Shown here one piece after another: positions 25,401 to 37,510 of a stretch of 64,000 nt of DNA. The position numbers and the translations under genes are program-made. The stretch comes from Macropodus opercularis (Eukaryota; Chordata; Actinopteri; Anabantiformes; Osphronemidae). The stretch spans positions 8,078,001 through 8,142,000 of the forward strand of contig CM061098.1 in the NCBI GenBank assembly GCA_030770545.1, written 5' to 3'. The notes under the pieces are model-generated. The model saw only the letters and a program-made list of their open reading frames with translations, was not told the origin of the DNA and did not search any database. The stretch's first letter is position 1. Each line of letters begins with the position of its first letter.

Positions 25401-26015
25401 ACATTCCACCGGCTCATAAATCTTGCTTTGGTGTGTCAGATAATTTTAGTAAAAACATATGACTCAAAGTGTGACATTTATCACCATCAGGCTCGTGGCC
25501 CTTCATCCCGGTTTTTCCTCACTTCTCAATTGTTCACCTGAACTGAACACGTTGTTGCTATTGGCCTGACACCGATGAAGATGTCATTCTTTTATATAAG
25601 TAAAATTACCCAGTTGTAAAAAGACATGAAATACTAGCATACGATTAAATAAGTTCAAGTACTTTCAACCAGTGGCACAAATTCAAATTGACAGTGGAAT
25701 CTGCCAAGTTCCACCGAAGATAACTTGTGATCTTTAGAGCGGATCTGGAATAATTAAACAAAAAGGTTTAATAACTGAATACATACAAAACACAAACAGT
25801 ACTTTACCTCCAACCTGGTTTACCATTAACCAACCTACACTAAAGCAGAAGATGACCTGCTAATAGCAACTAGCTGGAGGAGAAACAAGGTAAGACAAAC
25901 CCGGTAATCGAAAGCGTTCTAACAGGAGGGACGTGGAGGAAGAATAAACCCTGAAGCTCATGAAAGTTAAAGACAGACAGAGTGGAGAAGACGTCCTTGT
26001 CCACACAACCGCTTC

Positions 26016-26080
26016 ACAGGTGGGGAGGATCGTCCTTGATATGGAGGGAGTGGAAATGATGCAGGGGGCGTGGCCAACGC
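26016..26080. repeat. Possible diverged copy of a sequence at 140-225
   Basis: ACAGGTG, then GATCGTC(C)TT(G)AT and, about 25 bp further on, GGGGGCGTGGCC. The order matches the start of the window (140-164 and 214-225). The first 25 bp match 18 of 25, mostly with transition differences. It may be a pair of old interspersed-repeat copies. Confidence 0.25.
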
Positions 26081-26329
26081 GAGCGAGGACACGGGAAGTG
26101 AATCAAACACAGATGCGTCATCTCCTGGAATTCCTTCAAATGCACCAGTTCAACGCCAGTCGTCCAAAGTCGTTGGCAGCTCGACAGACTGACGGAGGTT
26201 AAGCAGAGCCGCCGACCCGACCTCCCTCCCTCCGTAAACATGTCAGCATAACATTAGTGTTGGCAACGTATGTGTGGACGCCCATAGCAGCCTTTCAAGA
26301 CGTTTAGTAGAACAACTTATTACCAAGGG

Positions 26330-26580
26330 GTTCACGCATTTTTCTTTGTCATGAATAGATTAATGAAATGGAAATGAGAAAAACTCCCAGTGACACAGCT
26401 CCTTAATAGACCGGGCAAGAGCTGGAAACAAACTATTTTCTGTGGTGATATAAAAGTACACATTCACCCACAACATGTCAGGCTGAACTGCCTCTGTGGA
26501 ATATGCAAAGGCGAGAAGACAGACCCGCTTTTTCCCCAGTGTAACTGTTCAGCTCAACGCTTTTATTTTTAAGAGAGCGT
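26330..26580. promoter_or_regulatory. Candidate non-coding regulatory island
   Basis: ATAGATTAATGAAATGG, CTCCTTAATAGACC, GGTGATATAAAAG and GGAATATGCAAAGG cluster without low complexity. Weak compositional evidence only. Confidence 0.25.
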
Positions 26581-28079
26581 GTGTATGAAATGATACAATT
26601 GGCTCGGAGGTGGCGGGGGGGGAATAGACGCCAATCGTCCCCACCCCGTACGGATTCTGTTTGCGTTGCCACATATGAATGTCCTGTGGTGCGTTCGCTG
26701 CAGCACCGGCGGTCTCCAACTCCGTCCCCAGCTGATTCTGATAACAATTAATTCACTGAATCAGAATCTCTGCCTGACATCCATTCCTATTTCAGACCAG
26801 CAGTTATGTGCACATTGACTCAGGAATAATCATTTGTTGAACTTTCAAACCCGTCTTTCTTGATAAGCAAACCTTTGAATTATTTTTCTGCTTGGCTGTC
26901 CCTGTGAAATAGCTCTTGGCTAATGTAAGCCTGTTTTCAGATACAGTGAGCTGGATCTGCGGCTGCAGGAGCGAGGCTGCTTTGCCCACCAACACTGATC
27001 TGCCGAGGTGAAAAAGTGCTGTACGAGTTGCATTTTAATCATTGTGCGCTAAAGTGAAAGTCTACCTTTCATAGTGGAATTTTTAAATTGGTGTCTGAAC
27101 AGCAGGCGCCGGCAAGCAGACAGCTTGTTTTTGCATTTTATTTTTTCGTACTGTGATGTTTTATCTGTAGCGAGATGACTCTCAGCCTCCCACAAACTAT
27201 CCCTCTGTGGTAAGAGTGTGCTTCAGACGAGAGACGCGTAATAGGGAAACAACAATACGCAGCGTAATGATCATGTCTGCCTGAATGGAGCTTGACCATG
27301 TCACCTTCTCTGCGGGTTAAGGAGATGCTCAGGACATTAATCCAAGTGATACAATAACACCCATCGCAGGCACAGATAAAACTCCTCTCTCCCACCGTAC
27401 CCCTTAATCTCTGCGTACTCCTGTCCCAAGAGGAATCACATGATACCAGTAATGTACAGCTCGTTTTTCACACAATGACAAGTTGTTCTCCGTCTGTCTC
27501 TCCTCCTCTCTCACACATGCAACCTCCCATCACACTCTCAGAGTTTTCCAATATTTTCAGCAAACACGGTAAAAGCATTTGGGAAATGCAACTCTAAATC
27601 CAATTTTAACCTGAAAAAAGGGGGGGAAATATAAAGCTTTTTAAACAGAAAGCAGGCGGGATGGGCCTGTTGGAGTATGTATGTAATTTGATTCCTAACA
27701 AGCATGACATCACTTGCAAGCAGCTAAAATAAAAGGGAGAAAACACGGAGGAGACCTGCGTGGAGGCTCAATCCCTCGTTGGCCCAAACAGGCTGGAACC
27801 AGCGTGAAGCATCGCTCACAGGCAAACGGGATGAGGCACGGTCGGGATAGAAGGCGAACAAATCGGCTCGCCACGCTTACACGTGCTGTGTTTCTGCTGC
27901 CACGGACGCGCACGCGCACGCACAACAAGCGGGGAGACAAGGGGGACAGCTCTGCCTGAGGCCACCTACGCGATACCCCGGACCGCGTGTGGCTCTCTGT
28001 GCCAGCTTTGAAATGTCTAACATTCAGGTCAGAGCAGGGAAGTACATCTATCTTCTCCGTGCCACGGCCCGGCAGTGAT

Positions 28080-28320
28080 GGATGACCTGGCCTGTTGAGT
28101 TGTGGTGGCCAGGTGACAGAGCTCCATTAATAAACAGATTGCAGGGCTTCACTCCTTTGTGTGCCATCAACAAGAGGTGCGCGTCTTTATTATTTCCGTG
28201 CCACAGATAATAAATACTCATAAACCTAATGACGCCTGATTACTGCTGCAATTTTTGGCTCATTAGGCTGATTAGCTGCAATTGTGCAACTCTGTGGATG
28301 CCGGATGTTTAAAAATACAC
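28080..28320. promoter_or_regulatory. Candidate non-coding regulatory island
   Basis: CTCCATTAATAAACAG, GCCATCAACAAGAGG, TTTATTATTTCC, AAACCTAATGACGCCTGATTAC, GGCTCATTAGGCTGATTAGC and GCAATTGTGC follow one another. Repeated (C)TGATTA / TTAGGC words stand out. The (GT)9 at 28336 marks its downstream limit. Confidence 0.35.
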
Positions 28321-28335
28321 TCCCGGTGTGAGACA

Positions 28336-28353
28336 GTGTGTGTGTGTGTGTGT
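28336..28353. repeat. (GT)9 microsatellite
   Basis: A perfect 18-bp GT tract. Confidence 0.95.
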
Positions 28354-29379
28354 TTTGGGTTTAACGGCAGATATACTGTGCAGCTCCTCTGACGGCACGT
28401 TTAACACATCCATTCCGGACTAAGTGACACTATTTTCTTAACACAACTTTTTAGCCGTGCCGCACGTTTAACCTCGAGCCCCTCGCAGGCTTGTGTTTAT
28501 GTGTTTTGCATCAACAAGGGTGTTCTGTAGTAAAACACTTCAATCATGCTGCCTCACACAAGCTGCTCTGGCGCAGGAACGTCTCCTAATTTACAGTCCT
28601 TGGTGGTGGAAAAATGTCCTTCAATGTCAGTGTGAGCCTTCTGTGTCCACAGACAAATCAACAGAGCGGGTGGAGTCACTGACCCCAATAATTTAGTGCA
28701 TTACTCCAGACGTTTTTCAGATGCTGAGGAAAGTGCCCATTTTTCCCAAATCGAGCCTCGGCCCCTCCTGTTTATTACAGGTTTGTGACCCTCGCTGGGC
28801 CCCGCTGAGCAGGGGTGATGGAGGGGGGTGATGTTGTTGCAGCAAACAGGGGTCGTAGCAATGACACCATGCATCTCCACATCAAACAAAACAGCCTGTA
28901 AGCTGTTTAAAAAAAGTCCAGCTTCCCCAGAAGCTCTGAAGCTATAGCTTTAGAGCTGCCAGATGGTATGAATGAAACCAATACAAAGTTTTCACAACAA
29001 CTCTTGCAACAACTCATTTTTTTCCTCCATATCGGCGTAAATGAGCTTCTCTAATTCAACTTATTCTGGAAGATACAACCAGTGAACGTGACTATTTCAG
29101 TTTTCAAACCATAAACAAATGGTGAAGATTCTTCTCACTGCTGAAAGCTCTTGCACTATTTCACAACAAACTTTGCGAGTATCACTTGTTAAAGATGAGC
29201 GTTTTCCCTCTGGAGCGATCAGAACAAATGCTCTGCTCCCTCTGCGTCGACTGAGCAGGAGGAAATGAGAGTTTAGCAGTTTGACACTCGCCCTGTCAGG
29301 TCGCTGTGCAAGTGCCAACAGCGTGTTGATGCAGATCGCTGTGTACAGTCCAATATAATTGCTGCTATATTTGAATTAC

Positions 29380-29500
29380 CGATGATGTGTTTTCACAACA
29401 CACTACACCGAAGATTAATTATAGAAACTGTAAATATAGTCATATCGCATTTTAATATCCAACTAATTAGCAGGTGGCATGAAAGTAATGGCTTTTTTAA
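29380..29500. promoter_or_regulatory. Candidate AT-rich regulatory segment
   Basis: GAAGATTAATTATAG, GTAAATATAG, CATTTTAATATCC and CCAACTAATTAGCAGG lie within 100 bp, and a CAGGTGG E-box-like word follows. Confidence 0.25.
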
Positions 29501-29989
29501 TCTATGCAGTCACATTTACTTCCACTTCAGCTGTGTCATGAGCGTGAAGCGCTGCGGCCACCAGAGCAGAGGGCTTTACAGCTAAAACACCCAGTGGCTG
29601 CGTAACACAGACATCGTCACTTCGTTTTCTGTTGTCGGTGGAGTAAACGAATCATTAGTTGAAAATGAAATAATCTGATCCAATCGATTCAAGATCACAT
29701 CTGAAGCAACGCAGATTATTGACATGAACACACGGGCGAGAGAGACACAGGTGATTAATTCTGCCACCTATCTGCACATATCCGGGAGCGAAAGGAGAAG
29801 CATCATGACAACAGTTCATCACTGAGGGTAATAAAACCATTTTGGTGACAACAATGGCGCTTTTTATTGTATCTTTCAGTGACGGGGGGCACAGAGAGGA
29901 TCTGTTTATGCACCGTGGAGGAGGAGAGTGAATAAGGGATGGCAACATTGATCTAAGACCCCAAGGCTTCATTTTCCCATGGAGACACC

Positions 29990-30340
29990 ATGGCTAATTA
30001 GGCTAGCATGTTGCCTGTTCCAGCACAGCTGCAGTGAGAGATTAGACAGACAGAAGCTGCCAGCTGTTACTCAGACGCAGCATCACTGACTAATTGAGAC
30101 CAGCAAATGTTCACGGAGCAAGGCCCACGCCAGTCGTTCGCATCCTGTCGCTCACGGAGCGTCCAAAGTATATCATCCAATGATAAGGTTAATCAATGAG
30201 ACCGCTGTGGAACAGAGGACCTGATTAAAATGTAAATACCCCCAATGTAAATGGCTCAATTGAATCGTGGGAAATTACGAGGTTTCCTCTTGAGAGCTGT
30301 TGTAAATGATTTAGGGTGTTGTGTAAATCAGAGCAGATTC
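29990..30340. promoter_or_regulatory. Candidate non-coding regulatory island with paired ATGTAAAT
   Basis: GGCTAATTAGGCTAGC opens the stretch. At 30186-30200 GGTTAATCAATGAG (HNF1/PBX-like) is followed by ATGTAAAT at 30230-30237 and again at 30245-30252, 15 bp apart in the same orientation (forkhead/POU-like). GGCTCAATTGAATCG and GGAAATTACGAGG follow. No coding frame. One of the more structured islands. Confidence 0.4.
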
Positions 30341-30344
30341 ACAC

Positions 30345-32280
30345 GCGTGTGAGCTGCCCTGGGTCAGCAGCTGTCAAACGTTAACGCACGTCATGAACTC
30401 TAACAGTCTATTCTGTTGTGGGTCATCACACGCAGCATTTAAAACATTTAACCAAGTCCGCCTCCGTCTTCATGCGTTGTTTTTGAGAAATGTTGAGCAA
30501 TAATTGGCTTTTCTTTGACGTAACTCGCCAGCTTCATCTATTGTACAGTGGAATTCAGCAAAGCAAGGTTAAAAGCATTCATTCACTGGCTATGCTGGAA
30601 GTCCTGAGAGATTTCTGCATGAAAGTAACAGACTATTATTTTAAATGAAAAGAAATATATATATAAATATGTGTCCAGTCCTGTGTCTCCACAGTCCTGT
30701 AAAGTATCCATAGAACCTCAACACATGCATTTCTAGAAATTAAAATGTGGAATCCCACACTAAACATTCACACGTATATTGTTGTCATATCGTTTTGCTT
30801 CATAAAGACGCGTGTAAGTGTGATGTTGGTTTGGTCCTGTGCTCCACGTACCATCATTACATCCTGTGACGAGCCTGAGTGCTGTCGGTGGCTTTATGGG
30901 TTTTCAGGACTGAGGGAGAGGACGGATGACAGCGAACGGTGCTTTGATGCAGCGATCATCTGTGAGGCCCGTACAGTCACACAACACACGCACACGCACA
31001 CCTTCCCGGCTCTTCGCAAACTATCGTGTACTATCCTGCCACTGCGTAGTGCTGTCAGGATCCAGCCAAAATAATCTCTGCCGCGGAAGAATTTAACTCT
31101 GTACCTTCTGGCACAGCGAAGCGATGCAATTTAATGCCTCCTGTGATAACTACCGGAAGAAACTCTTAAAACTTCAGAGCTTATAATAAGCTTGTCAGCT
31201 TATCATATTAGGCTTGTGAGCTTATAACATTAGCATTTAAATATTCTCGGGGATGCGGTAATGTGATTGGAGGGCTTTGCCATTTTGACTTTGTCATTGA
31301 GCAACGAGGGAAGCAGGGAGAATAGTTGATGCTGTTATGACAAGACTTTGTTTCTAACAATTGTGTGAGGGCTCTAATGTATTCACAGGTGTTTAAATGC
31401 GCTGGAAAATGAGTAAAGTGTAACAGGCCGCCCCATGTTTCGGTTTGTGCCACATGTGGGAGGAGGTCAGAAGGTTTTTCACGATGCATGTGCTTGTCTA
31501 TCAGAGCCCGTGATGGACCTGCAGTTACTCTCAAGGTACCTCCACGTTTCGTCCAAAGCAATATTAAAAATGTAACTGTTAACATTGATTTAACGTCTCT
31601 GCATGTTGGAATAATGCCCCATCCACTTGTGTAATAAATGACCCAAGTCCAGTGAAATTACAGGCAAAGAAATAACTTAATATATTTGGCAGTGGATGTA
31701 ATCGATAATGATGGATTCTTCCAGCTGATAGTCAGATTCTTTATTCTGGCCACAAGCCGAGAAAAAAAAAGTTGTTGAAGCAAACTTGAGCGCATTGCGT
31801 AACTTCTCTACAGAGTTGTGAAACATTTTGTGGGCCACAGACATTTCATCCTTTATTATATCAGACGGCTGTTTATAAACCAGCTTTAGGGGGAAATAAA
31901 AGCACAGCTTGACATATAAACACCAATTTCAAGTTTTGCACTAAAAGATGGAAATCAATTAAAATTATTATTTACTATAACTTTATCTACACTGTAGACC
32001 TCCTCCATCGTAATCGGTTTAAACATACAGTATGAAACTCGGCTGTTCACGTCATTTATCACACGTGTTGGCGGTGCCTGTCATAAGAAAGGTCACTTCC
32101 GGGTCACCATCTTGTCTCCCAACAGTATACACCACCCTGAGGAAATGAAACACCATGTAGCCTATGTAACCTCGCAGAAATCAACATTCATCTGACGTGG
32201 AAAGCAGCGTTCTGCGCGTGCAGCTAGCCTGTGTTCTGTTTATCACCCGGTCGTGGCTGATGTCCGCTCACCACGCTGTA
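30345..32280. other. Non-coding stretch
   Basis: No exon, repeat or RNA gene is supported. ORFs of 109 codons (plus, 30745-31074) and 125 codons (minus, 31208-31585) lack splice or domain support. Confidence 0.5.
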
Positions 32281-32284
32281 ATCA

Positions 32285-32840
32285 CTCTGAAATTAATGAT
32301 CTTCTCTGGGAGATGTGGGACCGAGAAAGTGAGCAACTTTAGGATTGACAGAGATTATTAAACAAAACTAATTATAGTCATTGGTACAGAACAATAATAT
32401 CCTGCATACTAAAGTATTCATGTGGGAGATTAAAATAGGCCTATCCATTAAAGATGTGATATTTCATTCTATCTACAAGAGGAAATAAGTGTAATAGGCC
32501 TTTTTATCTACGAGGAAATGGGCGCCAGCAGAGGTAGATCAATTAATAATTGAATATGCTTTTCCATCAGATAGGATGCTGGCTGTGTACTTAGCAATGG
32601 GCAAATACAAGCGATAATACAACGAGGTGATCTGGCATCAAAGTACAGAGAAAATGTGTAAATAGCTTTCTAACCTGTTTGGCAGGTCATTGTGCAGATC
32701 CTGCATGAACACATTCAGTGAAATAAAACTCAAGGTATTCTGAGTTGATAATGCTCGATTCGGTGCAAATGCTTTTTAATGTTGTTTAAGTGATATATGA
32801 AAACACTTGGTCGCATTCTTATATTACTGAAAAACAATTA
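32285..32840. promoter_or_regulatory. Candidate long non-coding regulatory island
   Basis: About 550 bp of information-rich AT-biased sequence: TGAAATTAATGATC, AACAAAACTAATTATAG, AAATAGGCCTATCCATTAAAG, GATCAATTAATAATTG, TTTGGCAGGTCATTG, and GGTGCAAATGC. The doubled TAGGCCT words (near 32435 and 32495) are notable. No open frame. Confidence 0.38.
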
Positions 32841-32939
32841 AACAGATCGCGGTTCTTACTGTGTGAAATGAAGACGCTACCTAAAAAAGATCAGGGTTCC
32901 CTATGTAGGTCATCCATCGCACTCATTAACAGGAAGACT

Positions 32940-33180
32940 GCACAATTAGGATAAAAAAACGCTTCCTAATATAATTTTAAATGCATTGTTGTCAAACGGC
33001 ACTAATCCCCCGTGTTGCTTTTAAATGTTAATTTAATGCCCCTTTTCAATCCAAAAGTAATTTTCTAGCACTATTGTGCACTAAGTACCAATTAGGTCAC
33101 AAAATTCTTTACTTTAATGACCATTCAATTGCAGACAATTATCGTTTATGAAAAAAAGAAAATAAGTGACAGAATATTTT
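32940..33180. promoter_or_regulatory. Candidate AT-rich regulatory island
   Basis: Consecutive words TTTTAAATGTTAATTTAATGCC, CCAATTAGGTCAC, CTTTAATGACC, TTCAATTGCAGACAATTATCG. The GC is low, but the stretch is not simple-repeat sequence. Confidence 0.33.
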
Positions 33181-33499
33181 GGTTGCTCTGTACATTATCA
33201 CTATTTTAGAAGTAAATACAATAGTGATCCATGACCACCACAGCTTCCAGAGCAGCTTGAGTCGATAAGTGTCTTATAATATTGAATTATTTAGTTTGAA
33301 CCTGGCTCGTAAAAAGGTTGAGAATGTTGGTTTTGTTTTTTTCAGATTTTCTACAACCGTACGAGATGTGTTTCTAGAACATCTTGCCTGCAACAACAAA
33401 CATAAATTTCAATCCCCTCTCTGCTGTTTACTCTGAACAGTCTGAAGAAAAAAAAACAACCTGGTGCTCATGACATCCTTGTCACCTTTCAGACTTTTT

Positions 33500-33800
33500 C
33501 CCCTCCTCACCTCATTCTAAGAAACACTTGTAATAAATATTAATGATTAACTATCAGAGCAGAGCTGATTAAATTATACATGGATCAATGGGGTTAGTGA
33601 GTGAGTCATTAATAGTTAAAGAAGGACTAAACATACCTCTTCCCACAGAATGTCTGTATCCTCCTAAATGGAGCCTCATCACGTAATGAGCTACTTAACT
33701 GCTCGAGCCCACTTCTGTCTCTTGCATGTCTCATGATCCACTAACGTACAGTATGAAAACAACAAATCTCTCATTAGTAAGTGATGCAGTATCTGCTATT
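33500..33800. promoter_or_regulatory. Candidate non-coding regulatory island
   Basis: AATAAATATTAATGATTAAC, GCTGATTAAATTATAC, GAGTCATTAATAG and TCACGTAATGAGC occur in order. The segment has no coding potential. Confidence 0.27.
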
Positions 33801-34659
33801 AGACATCAACAGTCAGCACTTGTCTGACAGAGTCACATTTTAGCTGGGACGCAGTGGAGTCTGATTTAAAACGCGATAATCAGATTCATACTCAAACTTA
33901 AATAACAGAATAACGAACCGGCACGTGGGTGTTAGAAAAATGTTCCTGTGGCACGTCAGCGACATCATCGAGCCCACAGCAGGAGAAGAGCTCGCGCAGA
34001 ACCAACGCTTTGTCGCTGTGGGACAATCAGTTGTGTATTCAAATCAAAAAGACAGACAGGGATATTAAAGCTCAGTGACATTTTCTGAACCTTTAATATT
34101 GCTTTTATGCATTGAGGGATTTAAACCTAAGTCTCTGTGGAAGTTCGTGTTCTTCAGTTTGTTGTCATCGCAGGTGTCGAAGCCAAATGAGGCTTCACTG
34201 TGGAGGCAGCAGCCTTAATGCTTCAGTCTGTGGCATCGTGTCCTGGCTTACAGTGGGAACATAATGTGCCTAATGTTAGTGCATACGCAGAGCTTTGTGT
34301 TGATACTGTAGCCGCATTAGGACTTTTTATTTTGGGGGAAATGCATCTGGTCAAATTTTGTGTCTCTTCTAACTGAGAAATCTGTGGCATTTACATGGTA
34401 ACGATTCTGTGCATAAGGAACCAGACTGACCTCTGGGGATCTGAGTGGATTCATTTGATGATTGGCTTTGAGCAATGAAGCGTAGTGCGCGGTTTAATTA
34501 TAAAATCCAATCGTAAGTATTAATACTGTAATTTCTGACCTGTTATGTAACCTTAGGGATAAGCGGCAGAAGGTGTAGCAAGACAGAAAGTGATAAAGGA
34601 TGAGAGACACTTTTTTCAAAATTAAGAAAAGTGCTCTTTGTTTAGTCAGGTGTGGAGCC

Positions 34660-35010
34660 CTGCGGTGATTAGGCACTCATATGGCAGCCGTGGCGGCTGG
34701 AAGCCATGCAGAACTAACAATAAGCCTGATCTCCACGGGCCAATTAGCCTTTGGAGTTCCCATGTAAAACCTTTCATGAAGAGCCTGTGAATGGGGGCCA
34801 TTAGATACAGAGAACCGTGCCAGAAGAGCCCGCGTCTCCAGTGGATATCTTCTTCCCTGTCCAGTCAAGCCTGCACTCGTGACAAGCAGCCATGTCCTGA
34901 AACTGTACACGTTGGCTTGCAGGGAATAGAAAAGTGACACCGTGCCCTACTGGAAACCAATTACAGCTCTCAAATCAAAGCCTGATCGGCCATTAGAGTT
35001 GGCATAAAGG
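34660..35010. promoter_or_regulatory. Candidate non-coding regulatory island
   Basis: GC-balanced, information-rich sequence containing GATTAGGCAC, CATATGGCAGCCG (E-box), ACTAACAATAAGCC, GGGCCAATTAGCC, GGGGGCCATTAGATAC, ACCAATTACAGC and TCGGCCATTAGAG. The repeated GGCCATTAG / GGCCAATTAG words on one strand suggest homeodomain sites in a spaced array. Confidence 0.4.
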
Positions 35011-35829
35011 GTCGATTGATCGCACCTCAGATCTTTATAGACAGAATTACCTATAAGCCAAGAGCTGTAGTGATCATGAACTGAATCTTTGCTTTTGGGC
35101 TCAGTGAAGACCTTCAAAGTATCAGAAAAATATACTTTTCTATTGTTAACTCTTCACTTCTGCAGATGGAAAAGAAAACCTTTTAACTTGAAAAGGTTTG
35201 AATGACATTTTGTGGCTGGGCCTTGAAACATCCCTCAGTGTTCTGGAATAAACCCTGCAGTCGCTGTAACACCGCAGGAGTAGCCTCCACTCCCGCGTTG
35301 GCTGTACAGCATGCAGAAAAACTCTGTTTGTCACAGGGAGAGAAAGCAGCATTGTTCAGAAGTAGATAAAGCTGTTGTTGCTGAGTGAACGTGGCGAGTC
35401 TGCTTCTTCTTCAGGGGGCATGTTGGATGGCCTGTGTTTTTCTGTCTGCTGTCGTGTCGGCTGCCACGCTTCCTTAACGCGCTGCAGCCGGCGTTTCTGC
35501 GAGCGCAACGCGAGCGAGCACGTGCACAAGCTGGTCTGACACATGCAACGTGTGGGAGTACGGATGTGTTTATGACTTTTTCCCCTAATCACAGCCGAGG
35601 CTCCGGCTCCTCCTCATCCTGGATTCTCCTCACGCCCCAGCGGTGGGTTTGAGTCACATTCACACTGAGAGGTGAGCAAAAGCCCCAGCTGCCAACTTTT
35701 TGAGGAAACAAGAGCTGAACCCAAAAACAACAAGAAGGAAATAATTTCCAACGCTTTGTTTTTCATATTTGCGCTAGTCTCCTGAGGGACTGAACTCTGA
35801 AGAACGGTTGGGGTAGCATCCTCAAAGCT

Positions 35830-36180
35830 TGGCATTTCCAGTGAGGATTAAATACCTGGAATTTGAAGTCAGTAGAAAATGAAAAACTGTCTCGCCTGCA
35901 TGAAAGAGCAACCTTGTCATTATTAGCTGTAGAGGGAGAAATATGCAACTTGACAGAAGTGAATATTGTCTTCTGCTTTCTTCTTTCAAGGTGTCCTCCT
36001 TTTCTCTGTCAAGATGCTTACATTGTGCCAGCCTTGAAGTGCAGGAATGTTCCCGTTTTAATTGGGATTTCGTTAGATACATGTGCCATTAGCACTGCAG
36101 GGGTTAATGCGATCACCACAGTCACGTCGCTCAGAGACATTTTACTTGAAAGCTGTGCTATTACTGGAGCCTTTTAGCAA
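35830..36180. promoter_or_regulatory. Candidate non-coding island crossed by a 104-codon frame
   Basis: The plus-strand frame at 35863-36177 spans the region, with an acceptor-like TTCTTTCAAG at about 35990 but no donor before its stop. Words such as TGTCATTATTAGC and GTGCCATTAGCAC look regulatory rather than coding. The frame is more likely chance. Confidence 0.22.
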
Positions 36181-36560
36181 AGGTTAGAGATATATGGTGC
36201 ATTTTATTTAGACGAGCTCTGTGTGTGATCTTTCATCTTATCACCCACATATAAACCATAAGTCATTGTCAGATTACAAGTACCGCACACGACTGCGTCT
36301 GTTTGGCAATTAATGACCCCGTGATGTGAAAAAGCTCTACGTTAATCATTTTTGTCATCCATACGTCTTGTGGTAACCACAGTTGCATGAAGCCACGTGT
36401 TGCCGTTTTCAGCATCAATCTGCTCTGTCCCACTCTGTGAGGAATAGCAGGGAGGAAGCGCGGCCGCTCTAGCTGCAGTGCACATCACAGTCGCTGCAGA
36501 ATGTGACTTTTATTTGACTAAATTGAGAGCCTAGTCTCTTGAAATGTTGTGAAATGAGCA
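36180..36560. promoter_or_regulatory. Candidate non-coding regulatory island
   Basis: TTTTATTTAGACG, CTTATCACC (GATA), TGGCAATTAATGACC and CTACGTTAATCAT follow, then GC-rich sequence with a GCGGCCGC octanucleotide near 36460. Confidence 0.28.
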
Positions 36561-37279
36561 CAATGCCACTTAAAATACGGGCTCCGTGCATGAAGAGTGG
36601 AAGAAATCCACTTCCCCGGCATGTAAGGATTACCTGAGTGAGAAGTAGGTGGTCGGGGTGTTGAACGAGTGGATACGTCTGTCTTCGCTGCTGACAAGCC
36701 AGAGCCTATGATGACTGAATTTTACAAATAGTTTCTTACTTAACCATGACTACAGCATTCAAGATGTGAAACCCTGCCTCACTCAGAAACGCGGATTGTT
36801 GCTTGATTTCGCAGTTTGGCCTTCACTGTGCAGGAGAGCGTGACTTCACGATGGTCTGGTGATGTCTTGGGTTTTTAGGGTTTGTGATTGTGTGGCATGG
36901 AAGTTATTATATCAGTTATAATAATAATTGTTCTTCATCAATAATCTTTTACTTTTAGTCCCAGCTTTGTTGTTTCAGACCAGGCAGGTGGCTCCATGAC
37001 GACGTCTGGAACGAGAGATTGGCTGCTGACATGAACAATTATGGCAGAACCACAGCTTTAGTTTCTGCTCAGATACACTTGTTCTTGTGATAATGGTGCT
37101 CGAAGACAAGTGTTTGCGTCAGTCGGATCGAACTTGGGGTGTTCGCGCGTGTGTGGAACACAAGCAACCTGCTCTAGGACGCTACTCCGCTTGTCCGGGG
37201 CCCACAGAGCGAGAGAGGGAGCCAGTCCTCTCACAGGAAAATTGTCTGACTATGTTTGATAGATCTCACTGTAATAGAT

Positions 37280-37510
37280 TTGATTTTAAATGAAAATTGC
37301 AGTCACCCAGCTCAAGCGATATCTAAGGGCTTATGATTTGCTGTGTGGATACACAGCCACCCCTGCAATTCCATCAGTCCCCAGTAGCTGACAGGAATGG
37401 ATAGGCTCTATTAACGCAGATATAGGAGGCCTGAGGCTGTGTTGTAACTAGTGCTATTAATCCATATAGCTGGTCTATCGGCGCTCCCCTCTGTGGGATC
37501 AAAAAGAGTC
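37280..37510. promoter_or_regulatory. Candidate non-coding regulatory island
   Basis: GGCTTATGATTTGC, ACAGCCACCCCTGCAATTCC, GGCTCTATTAACGC, GTGCTATTAATCC. Mixed composition without low complexity and no coding frame. Confidence 0.28.
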
